NCBI RefSeq assembly: GCF_021869535.1
Contig: NW_026262679.1
Coordinates: 46,112,426-46,176,425, forward strand
Source: Mytilus californianus
Taxonomy: Eukaryota; Mollusca; Bivalvia; Mytilida; Mytilidae
Direction: 5' to 3'
Length of the DNA: 64,000 nucleotides
Part shown: positions 26,101-33,189 of the stretch, piece after piece
How the letters are laid out: each line of letters starts with the position of its first letter
Position numbering within the stretch: position 1 is the first letter of the stretch
The notes under the pieces: model-generated
Seen by the model: only the letters and a program-made list of their open reading frames with translations
Databases searched by the model: none
Told to the model about the DNA's origin: nothing
Made by a program: the position numbers and the translations under genes

Positions 26101-29100
26101 GTTATAAGATTACTATTTAAAGTTTTAGCCAATAAGAAAAGAGGATGTTTTATATAGTTAAAATTGAAAGATATTAGTCTTTTTCTCTCTTTAATTTACC
26201 ATCTTTTAACCAAACAGCTTCTCTATCTTATATATGGCACTTATCTTTTTTAAATAAAGCAACTGGGTTTTTTTAACCAATGACCATATAACTATGGTCT
26301 ATAATTCGCAAATACAAAAAGACAAGGATCACAAAGGAGTTGGTTCCGTAGATACGTAGAACGTTTCAAATTATGGTGAGGTAAATTGTGGTTTGATTAT
26401 AATCAACATGGCACCAATAGAAGCAGAATTGTCACGGGTTTATTTTATTATATGTTACATTTTCAGATAATACAAACACAATTTTGATTCTTGAATTTGC
26501 TATGTATCTCAAACAAACTAAACTAAAAAATTGTATTATATTTATCGCGATGAATTTAATTTAATGACAATAAATGATTTATAAAATTTCAATTTGAAAT
26601 AGTCATAGCAGATTAGAAATATGTCTTCTGTTGCTTTTGTTTTTTTACCGACGAAATAGCCAATTATGATCAATTGAAATGGAAAAAAAAAACAATTTTT
26701 TCCTACAATCAGCCAATTATTGTACAAATAACAGGTACACAAATAGTTTTCCTCTTTATTTATACCTGACAAAAAAATTTATATTTCCGAAATGTAAATA
26801 TCGGCGCGTTACGTTTGCGCGGATTGGTCCTACATTTGCGCGGACAAAATCCGCGCAAATGTAGGTCGCCCGTAAATATGTTGTAGATCTATTTTTTCCA
26901 ATTACCCATAGGATGACTTAAGACCATTTTCTAATTACTAAATCATAAAGAAATAACAAATTTATTTGAAAAATCAAACACACCATTCAAGTTATTTTTA
27001 AATAACTGATACATTTTGTACCTAAGTTTTCGAATAATAAATAAAGTTGTTTTTTTTTTTAAATTATAACGCCTAGAGAAAAAATTCATTGATTCACAGA
27101 AATTTCGTATCAATTTTGTTTATTTTGTATATTCCTATTAAAAACCAATCTACATATTTTCTTATATCTATTCACCAAATGCTGCGTAACGGGTTCTAAA
27201 TGAATCATTTTGCATTGTATCAATATCAATTTATTTAATTATTTGCTTCTTTTTTAAGACACCAACACTGTATACGGGCCGGTTCGGTTTTGATATTTCA
27301 CAACCCACGCTCGGTTACAAGGGAAAATATATATAGTTTTTGTTACCATTGACTTTGTTGGCCGTGTCAACGAAGCTCTCCTAGGACTAGGACACGTCTC
27401 CTAATATAAGAAGTGTCCTAAATTTGGTCCTAAACGTAGGATTTATACATAAATGTCTTATGATAGTCCTAACTAAAAAGTTACGATGTCATAAAACGAA
27501 TTAAAAACAACAAATACGGCATAAACTCAGTAACAAAAATACTAATACAATATTAAACTATTATACTCTTATTAGAATTAAACTGATTATTTGTTAAAGA
27601 TTCGATTGTGTTACATTATTTTCAATTTTTAGATAAATGTGATTCATAGAATACTTCCAGATGTCAACAAAGAGCGTTCATAGTATTCAGTTTGAGTTTT
27701 TGGAATAATAAGCATGTTACAAAACCTTCGTGTGGGTCTTCTAGAACCAACTTGAAGCACATACTTAAATACATTGAGATATTGGGGAGTCATTTGGTGA
27801 AGTGCTTTATTAAATAAATTTGCTTTTCTATATACAAATTTGTATGAAATTGGCATCAATAGTACCTCTCCAAAAAGTATATTTGACGATGTCATAGTAT
27901 TACGATCATTTACAATAATTCGTGCTGCCCTTTTTGGAGCTTAAAAATACTATCATCATTAGCAACAAACTTTTTTTGAGACTAACCAAACGTTGCAATA
28001 ATTATTTTAATGTGGAAAAAAGGACTTGTTTTTTTTTGCGACTAACCAAACGGTGCAATAATTATTTTAATGTGGGAAAAAAAGACTTGTTTTTATACTA
28101 AAATACAAAAAAATATATGTCATTGAAATATCTGCATATTGTTTTCAAATAAATATACTTTATGATGTCCTAGCATATAAACAAACATTTTCGGGGCCTT
28201 TTATAGCTGACTATGCGGTATGAGCTTTGCTCATTGTTGAAGGCCGTACGGTGACAGATATAGTTGGTAATTTCTATGTCATTTGGGCTCTTGTGGCAAT
28301 CATACCACATCTTCTTTTTTATGTATGGCTGCCGTCATCATGCACTACTATAGCAATCATTTGACTTTTAAAGGGGGCAATGGATATGTAAAACTAATTG
28401 TTTGTTTTCAAATTAAAAATAAACGTTTTCGACTTTTCATGATAATAGATAATTTTTTTTGTGAAATCATAACCCGCATCCCCCAGAAAAACCCACGTTA
28501 AACAAGTGTTAAATAAATAGTCATGAGTTTTTATACCAATAAATCACAAGATTCCGCTTTGAACTAAAAAATCTAAACAATTTGACGTTTGCATGTGTAC
28601 GCAATTTAACGGTATAAATTTCATTTATTTTAAATGACATTTTCTTCTATATTTTCTTTCTTTTTCTTGATTAAAAATATTTTAAAAATTAACAATAATT
28701 ATATTTTGAATATAAGATTTAAGTGTAAGCATAATATGAGTGCAAACCGAATGTAGCATACAGAAATCCTATTATTTTTGTATATTCTCGTTAGAATAAT
28801 TGCATGTTTATACGGCAGCGCGAAAATTGCACTTAGGACTACGATAGGACATCTTAGTTAAAATTATCTAAGGATACCTTCAATGTACAGTCTGAGATAT
28901 ATTATAAGACAGTCCTATATTTTGTCCTCAGATACATCTTAAGACAAATCTTAAGCACTTTCGATGACACGGCCCCTGATTTGTATGATATTCCACCCTG
29001 GAATTTACATGTGCATGATAAATAAACTATTTTGGATATGTAATATTAAAATATTTAAACATGATATAAGATGTATCGATTATTTGCAGTATGTTTAATA

Positions 29101-29734
29101 ATCATACGCTGTAATAATGATTTTTCAATATTTAATGAAACAACCAGTCTCTATTTTTATATATATATATGGAATGCGTTCCGGAAAGTAAATTTAAACC
29201 AATCAACAAATTATAGTAAAATAGAATGCTTTTAGTAGATATACAATATGCATTGGAATAATGGAAGTCTTTTAGAATTAACAGGATTGGATAGTTTTTT
29301 TGTATTCATATTATTTGTGCAACTCTCCTTACTCTTGGAAATTGTGGATGGCTTTTGCGACCTAAATGGTTCACCAAAATTATTATTTTTATATAAAGTA
29401 TACTAAAAATATATGAAAATTTATTAACCAAACATTTTATAAGATTTTGAGAAAAGTATACATTTTATTTTAGAACTATTCTTAAACGAGAATATGTCTA
29501 TTAGCAGAGATTTTTAATTACAGACTATAATTATGAAGGTTTTTTTACGTCTATTTCAACCACAGCCAAGATTTATATTTAAAATAAAAAATAGACTGAT
29601 TAATTTAACGTTTAGTACACAAAAAATAGTGTTGCCGTATGTTATTGTAAAAAAAATTTTGTCCTGAGAAAAAATAAATGTTACTTACTACGTCCAGCTC
29701 TATTTGGACTCTCAGAGTTTTGGTTGGAATCCAT
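480..29734 (-). CDS. HECT-type E3 ubiquitin ligase, 18 coding exons
   Basis: Whole-gene entry; exons are listed separately. The conceptual protein is about 909 residues. Order: Ser/Arg-rich N-terminal region (about 1-122), a conserved block containing ELLYSVVGGSLKTFPTEINT (about 123-221), two Glu-rich coil exons, an Arg-rich linker, a segment with the pattern LQDEEYLASLNADRKK that resembles the pre-UBX helix of FAF1/FAF2-type proteins, a third coil exon, a UBX-like module, an Asp/Gln-rich acidic stretch, and a HECT domain of about 350 residues to the C-terminus. The catalytic cysteine (codon 584-582) lies in SVSTCTLDLTLP. HECT ligases take ubiquitin from an E2 onto this cysteine and pass it to substrates. 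The C-terminal half resembles G2E3-like HECT proteins that are multicopy in molluscs and fish (recollection, not searched). Oddities: one extra base in exon 11, an unresolved exon 12/13 phase, and a possible alternative 3' exon. It may be functional, allelic or decaying. Confidence 0.8.
1157..1327 (-). CDS. HECT ligase exon 17 (HECT linker to C-lobe)
   Basis: This 171-nt exon has acceptor TTTTTGCAG and donor CAAG/GTAATT. Two bases in complete a Gly codon with exon 16; one base out. It encodes NIRKILCKCCGVPQELTG, MDMCVVKSFGERGSNMRQQS and FESFVFDCQ. The xERGSNxR motif is the conserved stretch just before the C-lobe of this HECT subgroup. Confidence 0.85.
1645..2240 (+). mobile_element. small tandem-core element in HECT intron 16
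   Basis: It has about 2.7 monomers of ~153 bp (each with a CTTGATCTNNAACTTGTC-like start at 1647, 1798 and 1954), then a CAGA microsatellite (2054-2195), then a hairpin GTCCCCTA...TAGGGGAC (2210-2236). It has the same three-part design as the larger elements. Confidence 0.65.
2054..2195. repeat. (CAGA)n microsatellite
   Basis: About 35 tetranucleotide units with four interruptions (ACAACAGAC or GAAAGAC). It produces spurious ORFs on both strands. Confidence 0.95.
2282..2451 (-). CDS. possible alternative terminal exon of the HECT gene
   Basis: A good acceptor (TTTCTGTCAG) is followed by an open frame in phase with exon 16: DAACGMDEICQFIIKKNVPL continues for 55 residues to a TAA. If used instead of exons 17-18 it would make a ligase without the catalytic C-lobe. 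I see no AATAAA after the stop and no HECT similarity, so it could be a chance ORF or a poison exon. Confidence 0.3.
2533..2758 (-). CDS. HECT ligase exon 16 (HECT, central part)
   Basis: This 226-nt exon has acceptor AAACTAG, donor ACAG/GTAATT, phase 0 in and one base out. It encodes IETESDVEILNQDEAVQNIL, KALIAYFSRVTSKKAILDQF and WEGAEQIGLQTLLKSNT. The FWEG motif is usual in G2E3-like HECT proteins. It splices in phase either to exon 17 or to the alternative exon at 2282-2451. Confidence 0.85.
3225..3478 (-). repeat. AAGATGTGG-family dispersed repeat
   Basis: It carries GTCAGGAGCCTGTAG, TTTCATTTTTCGTTTATTGT, CATTTGTCATTTCAGGAC and the CTCATTGTTTAATGACCGTACGG block of the mussel-type repeat, in reverse, ending at GAGTTGTCTTAT. 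In HECT intron 15, beside smaller fragments of another repeat at 2935-3020 and 3480-3575. Confidence 0.6.
4425..4639 (-). CDS. HECT ligase exon 15 (HECT N-lobe core)
   Basis: This 215-nt exon has acceptor AATAACAG and donor AAAAG/GTGATC. It starts with two bases that complete a Glu codon from exon 14 and ends in phase 0. It encodes SFNMIGLIEGTYKTIGKMLA, TIIVQGGAFTPLLSHAMVSY and beyond. The GKMLAxxIVQGG helix is typical of HECT N-lobes. Confidence 0.85.
4938..5002. repeat. imperfect hairpin
   Basis: GTCTATCCTGTTACTGTA pairs with TATAGTAACAGGTAGAC downstream. A second GGATAGAC follows. It lies in HECT intron 14. Confidence 0.55.
6051..6150 (-). CDS. HECT ligase exon 14 (HECT N-lobe)
   Basis: This 100-nt exon has acceptor AATTTTAG, donor TTGAAG/GTGAAC, phase 0 in and one base out. 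It encodes VEFRNECGEDEGGLRREYLE then ILLRQMLKSSYFE. The motif E-DEGGLRREY is the HECT N-lobe signature (consensus D-GG-RREF), which makes family assignment secure. Confidence 0.85.
6520..6760 (-). mobile_element. solo 3' end of the Penelope-like element
   Basis: The reverse complement matches the last 260 bases of the element tail at 45785-46048, including CTGAAGGACGCCTCCGGGTG. It sits in HECT intron 14 and is a 5'-truncated insertion. Confidence 0.65.
8102..8347 (-). CDS. HECT ligase exon 13 (HECT N-lobe entry)
   Basis: The acceptor is AACTTCAG and the donor is AAAG/GTAAGT. The 246-nt exon is in phase 0 on both sides. It encodes NKCILKWLHYEHYLLNHYSL through SRQPRSLWEHSLRCFNREN to FKLNHTLK. 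The end matches the start of a HECT domain, where a WxxxLR... helix is followed by a KVxF strand that continues in exon 14. Confidence 0.78.
8715..8807 (-). CDS. HECT ligase exon 12 (acidic Asp/Gln stretch)
   Basis: The acceptor is TATTTTAG and the likely donor is GGGAG/GTATTT. It encodes TYEDLITSTYTDNFDVDDDQ followed by a (DQ)n run. The other two frames have early stops, so the frame is certain. It joins exon 11 in phase (AG+G). Joined directly to exon 13 it would be two bases out, so either a downstream donor (TAT/GTATTT at about 8692) is used, a small exon is missing, or there is an indel. Confidence 0.65.
9318..9509 (-). CDS. HECT ligase exon 11, one-base frameshift
   Basis: The acceptor is ATTGTAG and the donor is TATAAG/GTTTTA. 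It continues the UBX-like module: ILIEFVGSQPF, then after a frame change STKGYEIIVVGTEKKISSW and DFGIRHSAVVEVMWNVDEP. At 192 nt the exon is one base too long for its flanking phases (0 in, 2 out needs 191). The surplus base lies in or beside the run AAAAAGGG (+ strand, about 9475-9482). Without it the frame is open throughout. It is either a real lesion or a homopolymer error. Confidence 0.7.
9780..10395 (+). mobile_element. small tandem-core element in HECT intron 10
   Basis: Monomers of ~159 bp (CATAACTCTTTTAAAATTAT at about 9928, related start at about 10087, a shorter third), a GGAC run at about 10350-10362, and a terminal hairpin around CCCCGCAACGCGGG (10374-10388). Confidence 0.6.
10596..11494. 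repeat. inverted GACGGCGTGCACAAAG pair
   Basis: Sixteen identical bases at 10596-10611 and, inverted, at 11479-11494, with weaker similarity around them. They could be the ends of a ~0.9-kb decayed TIR element in HECT intron 10. No coding frame between them. Confidence 0.4.
11651..11758 (-). CDS. HECT ligase exon 10 (UBX-like module, first half)
   Basis: This 108-nt exon is in phase 0 on both sides, with acceptor TTGTACAG and donor TCAG/GTATTA. It encodes IIKRRKRDLPVEPETGFILK then LRTGERRRFRQTDSVQ. The alternation of hydrophobic and basic residues (GFILKLRTGERRRFRQTDS) matches the first two strands of a UBX/ubiquitin-like fold. I infer the fold from pattern, not from a profile search. Confidence 0.75.
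12491..12559 (-). CDS. HECT ligase exon 9 (coil exon, copy 3)
   Basis: This 69-nt exon is in phase 0 on both sides, with acceptor TTGTTAG and donor GAG/GTACAT. It encodes DQEKREEEERLAKEQNEMIE then LEE. It is the third copy of the coil exon and the one placed between the pre-UBX helix and the UBX-like module, so it is probably the ancestral position (inference). Confidence 0.75.
12815..12925 (-). repeat. AAGATGTGG-family repeat, short copy
   Basis: TTGTTGAAGGTCTGACGGTA through GTTGTCTCATGGGTATCACA to CCACATATTCTTA. In HECT intron 8. Confidence 0.55.
13072..13167 (-). CDS. HECT ligase exon 8 (pre-UBX helix)
   Basis: This 96-nt exon is in phase 0 on both sides, with acceptor TTTTGTAG and donor AAG/GTATCA. 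It encodes GNVVDNQGLTLTQIRSLQDE then EYLASLNADRKK. The pattern LQDEEYxxSLxxDRxK resembles the helix ahead of UBX domains in FAF1/FAF2-type proteins. It leads directly into coil exon 9 and the UBX-like exons 10-11. Confidence 0.75.
13390..13449 (-). CDS. HECT ligase exon 7 (short linker exon)
   Basis: This 60-nt exon is in phase 0 on both sides, with acceptor TTGAACAG and donor AGT/GTAAGT. It encodes ATGNTVIQENTRSSTRPLIS, a polar linker. The support is splice-site quality and phase only. Confidence 0.62.
13920..14129 (+). other. orphan open frame without ATG
   Basis: About 69 open codons reading CPLISNPLHGQYIRASKPTE, RAGFDNLTLEGVIRQLRNAR and YAKVMRRKGKGSTPGL before a TGA. The composition is protein-like and the NPLHGQYIR string recalls LINE ORF2 C-termini (recollection). 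It lies in HECT intron 6, on the opposite strand to the gene. Confidence 0.3.
14295..14387 (-). CDS. HECT ligase exon 6 (Arg-rich linker)
   Basis: This 93-nt exon is in phase 0 on both sides, with acceptor TTTTCCAG and consensus donor AGA/GTAAGT. It encodes EGLPVIDIPTRRRRR then AAEVAISNIHGWCGNR. The five-arginine run could be a basic targeting patch (inference). No domain was recognised. Confidence 0.7.
15286..17667 (+). mobile_element. tandem-core element, copy A
   Basis: It opens with CTCCGCAGGGCGCAGC, then has about five ~134-bp monomers (15488-16165), about seven 35-bp units with TTGCTATTGCGCAATACTG (16205-16445), a poly(A)-like tract (16552-16610), about 5.6 ~161-bp monomers (16640-17530), a GAC microsatellite (17560-17625) and a terminal perfect palindrome. 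No coding capacity. The TTATACGACCGCA near its start (degenerate here) is inverted at its end. The layout resembles bivalve Pearl/MgE-type non-autonomous elements, possibly Helitron-related (inference). Confidence 0.75.
17636..17665. repeat. perfect 30-bp palindrome ending copy A
   Basis: The left arm is ATACGACCGCAAAAA and the right arm its exact complement, with no loop. It marks the 3' end of the tandem-core element. Confidence 0.9.
17854..17919 (-). CDS. HECT ligase exon 5 (coil exon, copy 2)
   Basis: This 66-nt exon is in phase 0 on both sides, with acceptor TATTAG and donor GAG/GTAAAT. It encodes DQDKREEEERLEKEQNEIEL then GE. It is nearly identical in design to exon 9. The intron after it (towards exon 6) holds the large tandem-core element at 15.3-17.7 kb. 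Confidence 0.72.
19070..19150 (-). CDS. HECT ligase exon 4 (coil exon, copy 1)
   Basis: This 81-nt exon is in phase 0 on both sides, with acceptor TTTTTAG and donor GAG/GTAAAT. It encodes 27 residues, NQDIRPDEEKEEEEVERLQK followed by EQNEIIE, a Glu-rich probable coiled coil. It is a paralogue of exons 5 and 9, and the intron sequence on both sides is also similar, so the duplication carried the exon with its flanks. Confidence 0.72.
19632..19927 (-). CDS. HECT ligase exon 3 (conserved globular block)
   Basis: The acceptor is AATTCCAG and the donor is TTCAG/GTATAA. The 296-nt exon starts with two bases and ends in phase 0. It encodes VPYAERRNCNLGRGRQ, LSWTPDELRDFIINQFPPL, SYELLYSVVGGSLKTF and PTEINTPDRIKVFLDDIRRS. 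The junction with exon 2 rebuilds a Gly codon. The block is well-mixed sequence with regular hydrophobic spacing, so it is probably a folded domain, but I cannot name the fold. Confidence 0.8.
20296..20616 (-). CDS. HECT ligase exon 2 (Ser/Arg-rich region)
   Basis: The acceptor is TTTTTCAG and the donor is CTAG/GTACAT. The 321-nt exon begins with two bases of a split codon and ends with one. It encodes LRHLNTVSASLNRTLTQ, then a run rich in RSRNSRSRSRR and Thr/Ser, ending TSIGLG. No catalytic domain is visible. The basic, serine-rich tract is likely disordered and could be phosphorylated (inference). Confidence 0.8.
20800..20968 (+). mobile_element. 5'-truncated tandem-core element
   Basis: Only the end is left: a GGAC microsatellite (20902-20920) and a hairpin ATGCC...CCGCTACGGCGG...GGCAT (20940-20965). 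Confidence 0.5.
21163..21189. repeat. (AAT)n microsatellite, short
   Basis: Nine units. Confidence 0.9.
21287..21621. repeat. inverted pair, left arm (21-bp minisatellite)
   Basis: About 12 units of AGGTTTTTCTTTATTATGATG, flanked by AACGCCGCAACTGCC on one side and GTCGTTGCACTCCC on the other. The entire block is present inverted at 23143-23396. Confidence 0.8.
21935..22115 (-). repeat. AAGATGTGG-family repeat, diverged copy
   Basis: TGTTTTACGCTTGTCATTGT, GTGTTGAAGGCCTTACTGTG and CATACCACATCTTCTTATTT retain the family order. It lies between the inverted minisatellite arms. Confidence 0.5.
23143..23396. repeat. inverted pair, right arm (21-bp minisatellite)
   Basis: The reverse complement of the 21287-21621 block with its flanking unique sequence, with fewer units (about 7). 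The 1.5 kb between the arms is AT-rich and has no recognisable gene. Confidence 0.8.
24257..24289. repeat. 13-bp-arm hairpin
   Basis: GCAAGGACGTATA, a 7-base loop, then the exact complement. It lies inside the TIR element beginning at 24066. Confidence 0.85.
24708..24838 (+). repeat. AAGATGTGG-family repeat, forward copy
   Basis: AAGATGTGGTTTGATTGCC, CTCCACAAGAGCCC, ACGGCCTTCAACAATGAGCA and CCATACCGCATAGTC. Inserted in the TIR element 24066-25773. Confidence 0.7.
26829..26865. repeat. 16-bp-arm hairpin, GC-rich
   Basis: CCTACATTTGCGCGGA, five bases, then the exact complement. It is GC-rich in an AT-rich setting. GCGCAAAT-type motifs recur at 30060-30175. Confidence 0.85.
27650..27943 (-). 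pseudogene. LINE C-terminal fragment
   Basis: The frame reads LQKRAARIIVNDRNTMTSSN, LFGEVLLMPISYKFVYRKA, LFNKALHQMTPQYLNVFKYV and YYERSLLTSGSIL, the usual segment after RT in CR1/Jockey-like LINEs. It is nested in the TIR element 27360-28973, within HECT intron 1. Confidence 0.7.
27970..28089. repeat. 60-bp tandem duplication
   Basis: Two units with GACTAACCAAACG and TGCAATAATTATTTTAATGT. Confidence 0.9.
28190..28320 (-). repeat. AAGATGTGG-family repeat, reverse copy
   Basis: GACTATGCGGTATGAGC, TTGTTGAAGGCCGTACGGTG and CATACCACATCTTC. Inserted in the TIR element 27360-28973. Confidence 0.7.
29689..29734 (-). CDS. HECT ligase exon 1 (start exon)
   Basis: The exon encodes 15 residues (MDSNQNSESPNRAGR) plus one base and ends at a strong donor, GTAAGT. 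The ATG has G at -3 and G at +4. It was chosen because exon 2 needs an upstream exon ending with exactly one base, and this one supplies it, completing an AAC codon. The frame stays open upstream of the ATG for about 46 codons, so an earlier start or a 5' UTR in the same exon is possible. The intron to exon 2 is about 9 kb, so this is the least certain exon assignment. Confidence 0.55.
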
Positions 29735-29899
29735 GTCGCTTTCAAATAAGTTGCAGCTCGATACTTCAATAAATGAATGTTGTCCCTGGCCAGATGACAA
29801 ATAATATAAACTTGATTTACCAAAGGTGGTGCGGGTATAGAATGTATCACTATTAAACGCATGCAATGTCAAGCTGTCAATTACATATATTTACACGTT

Positions 29900-30180
29900 A
29901 GGCCCGCCCTATTTATTGTTTTTTACGATGACATTTGATTTTAATTAGTAATTGGCATGCAAAATTCAATTCAATTCAATATTTTATTTTAGTCTCATCT
30001 CTCAATAATATATACATGCATGATCATTTAATTACAATAACATAAATAAATAATATCAATAGAGCGGAAATGAAAAAAATCTATAATGGCGCAAATGAAA
30101 AATTAGAATTGACGCAAATATAAACAAAAATAGGCGCAAATGAAGTGCAGATTGGTGCAAATGCATAACGCTGATTAAGG
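29900..30180. other. HECT upstream flank
   Basis: A GC box (CCCGCCC, 29903-29909) lies about 170 bases before the HECT start codon. Beyond it, 30060-30175 has four GCGCAAATG-type motifs. No TATA box is clear. It might be promoter; support is weak. Confidence 0.2.
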
Positions 30181-30274
30181 GCGATTATATTTTGAATTTT
30201 TGTTATCGTACCACCAAGCATCAAATTTTTATTTTTAAAGTAAAGATCGTATTTATTTTACACTCAAAAGGTCC

Positions 30275-30413
<139 letters not shown>

Positions 30414-30539
30414 ATCAAATTCACAAGAATAAAGTAAATTTTTGATAAGATATTTTAAAAATATAATAACTTTGAAACATACCTATTTTGCCAAAAACTT
30501 TGAACATAGACAATTAATTTGTAAATTTTGAATTAATTT

Positions 30540-31190
30540 ATTACTAGAAACTAGTAGATACAGGAATATTCTTACTGAGTAGGGATTTTAGACTATCTAC
30601 ACCGTCCTATTACTCTTTTGTCATTCTTGGTAAGAGTTTTACTTCTATTTTGAACACTAGATTATGTGATTATCTTGATGAGTATTGTTTTTTACTAGAA
30701 AATCAAGCCGGTTTCAGAGTGGATATTCAAACTGTACTGTGCCTTTGTCGACTTTGAAAAGGCCTTTGATTTAATACAAAGATTTTTTTTATTATTTAAA
30801 CTTTTAGAGAATAATATAAATGGCATTTTTTTTCGTATTATACAAAATATGTATATAATACATACGAAAATGTAAAATCACGCATTATATTTAATGGTGA
30901 GAAATCAGAGTTATTTGCGTGTGAAATGGGTGTAAGACAGGGAGAAAATATTTCCCCTGCTCTGTTTGCAATATTTTAAAATGATTTACAGCACGAGTTG
31001 ACAGTATTTATTTTTTAAAAATATTTGTTATTATATGCGGATGACACTAATTTTTTCCGATAGTAGTGAATATCTTCAAGACCCGAAAATATATTTGTGA
31101 AAAAGCTACAAAGACAATGCATGTTATATTAAAAAAGTGAACACAAAACAGTTTGACTATAGAATGTCAGCTAGACATGTATGATAAGAT
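30540..31190 (+). pseudogene. decayed LINE reverse transcriptase
   Basis: Scattered frames give SLGKSFTSILNTRL, CAFVDFEKAFDLIQR (motif A), a GCKTGRKYFPC remnant of motif B, and LLYADDTNFF (catalytic YADD), then KATKTMHVILKK. There are many stops and an internal deletion after the YADD box. Confidence 0.62.
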
Positions 31191-31269
31191 ATGTTTTCCT
31201 TAACCCGAATAATCCAGTCGTCATATTACGATCACTCCATTAAAAAACAGTGACTATACATTTTTGCTG

Positions 31270-31460
31270 AAGCAAAGTTATGAGAGTTAATCATAAGATC
31301 ATCATAAGTCATGTCGCGAGGTGTCTTAAGTTTACGACAAAAGTTATGATATATCGTAACTTGAGACTCTTACGAAAACATATCTTCCGACTATGACATG
31401 TCATAAGATCATCATAAGACATGTCTTAGTCATAAGATACTTTCGAAAACCAGGCCCTTG
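31270..31460. repeat. terminal fragment of a CATAAGATCATC-type element
   Basis: Repeated CATAAGATCATCATAAG(T/A)C motifs leading to an end TTTCGAAAACCAGGCCC. It resembles the right ends of the TIR elements at 28973 and 56152. I did not find its left end. Confidence 0.35.
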
Positions 31461-31639
31461 ATCTGCACACCATTTAAGAGAATCGTGTAGCAGTCATGTG
31501 TACTCTTGTATGACCGAGAAGAGATCGAAGAGTCGTCGAATATGGTCTCGTAGATATCGGGTATTTTTTTAGTTGGTCTGGGATAAAAAAAAAAGTAATA
31601 GAAGTCGCAATTATATGGAAGCGCACGGGCATTGGTCGA

Positions 31640-31985
31640 GTTAATTTGGACCACAGATCAGACAGGGTGGCGTTGATCGGAAAATGATCGGGTATCAGTC
31701 GAGGAAAATGATCGGTAAAATATGTGTATTCCGACCAAACTCAATCCCTACATGATCCTTTCCCGATCAATTCGACCGCTTCTCGAGTGACTGGCTTCTC
31801 AATCCTTACTCGAATGTTTATGAGATAACAAAAATTCTCGGGTAGAAAGGCAGATCGATGACGAGCAAGGTAGACTACCCCGAACATTCTTGTCGATTGA
31901 ATTAGACCAGTCTCCCGATCGCTCAATATGTCTTGATCTGGGTTGATCGAGTTGATTCGATCGGCAGTGTGAACCTAGCTTAAAA
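31640..31985. other. locally GC-richer block, function unknown
   Basis: Dense in GATCGG/CCGATC and TCGA motifs in both orientations, ending GGCAGTGTGAACCTAGCTTA, which resembles transposon termini (compare the GTTCACAC ends of the 41.4-kb element). No coding frame that I trust. Confidence 0.3.
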
Positions 31986-31989
31986 CAAA

Positions 31990-33180
31990 TTATAACAATA
32001 CAACTGTTACATTTTTGTTATGCAACTGATTTACACATGCAAGAGTTTAGATTAATTCGTTAAGGAATAACATAATAATGTGTTTTTTTGTATGAATATG
32101 AACATGTTTTGGCGAATATCAAAAGGGGCAGGAGGATTTTCACTGGGCCTTGTAAGAACTTAAAATATAAATAAATTTGCTCAAGACAGGATGAAAATGT
32201 ATATTCTATAACACGCAATGTAAGTCACAATTGTGTTACAGTCGGAAAGCTGACCCCGGTTTGACCCAATTTTTTAAAGCAACAATGGAAGTCATGTGAT
32301 TACCATATATGGGCATTTTTTTACCAAAAAAAGTGAAGCCCGTTTTTTGGAATTTGTAGTTTTTTGAATGAATTAAAACTAATTTGCTTTTAAGTGAACA
32401 TTCTTGAGTATATAAGAAATATATTTATCCACTCAAATATGGATTAAACTAATTTTTTCTCTCAAAATGTGCCTTCAAAGTCTAGGTTTTGACCAAAATT
32501 GGTCACAGGAAATTAAAATCGTAATTTTCTTTCTTAACTTCTCGGGAAGCTATGCTGAATTTAAATTATGTTATGTAACATAACTTGGACTATGATATGT
32601 CAAATTTGTGCCACTTAATATGCTGTAATACGCAAATGTGCTACTTCGATGTGTCGATATTTCTGACGAAGCGGGGCCGATAGTAATTTACGAGTTATAT
32701 TTTGATCCTAAAGACATGTGCCAAAAAATTAGAGAAACACATTTTATCACTTTTCAGAACTCAGTCTCAGTGAAATAGGCCCTTTCTGCCATAATATTAT
32801 TATTATAAGAGTTAATTTAATATTTATATTTTGGTAAGTATTTTTACTGCTGTAACCAAATTATTTCAACACAGAAATACATTTCTGCTACATTAATACA
32901 AGGGGAAGCCAAAATATTCATGAATAATGGATCAAGACAGATTAAAATGATCAAAAACAGGAATTCCTTTTCATTACTGATACCTGGTCCTACCTTTTTC
33001 ATTCAAACTTAAAAGAGATCATAATGAAAGTATTCTGAATGTTAGAGTGAAAATAAAACGTAAAAAAAGTATGCTTAGATCTGTATTGAGTGTCTTTTTC
33101 GGTGTTATGGGGATTTGTATGTACATTGCCACTTCCACTCTGTGTATTTGTTAGATGTATTTCTATTTGTATCCATCAGA
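31990..33180. other. AT-rich intergenic DNA
   Basis: I see no frame, repeat border or RNA gene that I can support here. Confidence 0.3.
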
Positions 33181-33189
33181 TGTGTAAAG

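Larger units (their letters stand above)
27360..28973. mobile_element. 1.6-kb TIR element in HECT intron 1
   Basis: The ends GGCCGTGTCAACGAAGCT and (complement) GGCCGTGTCATCGAAAGT are followed on both sides by CCTAGGAC/GTCCTTAG-like subrepeats. No transposase. It holds a LINE fragment (27650-27943), a 60-bp duplication and a dispersed repeat. Confidence 0.55.
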
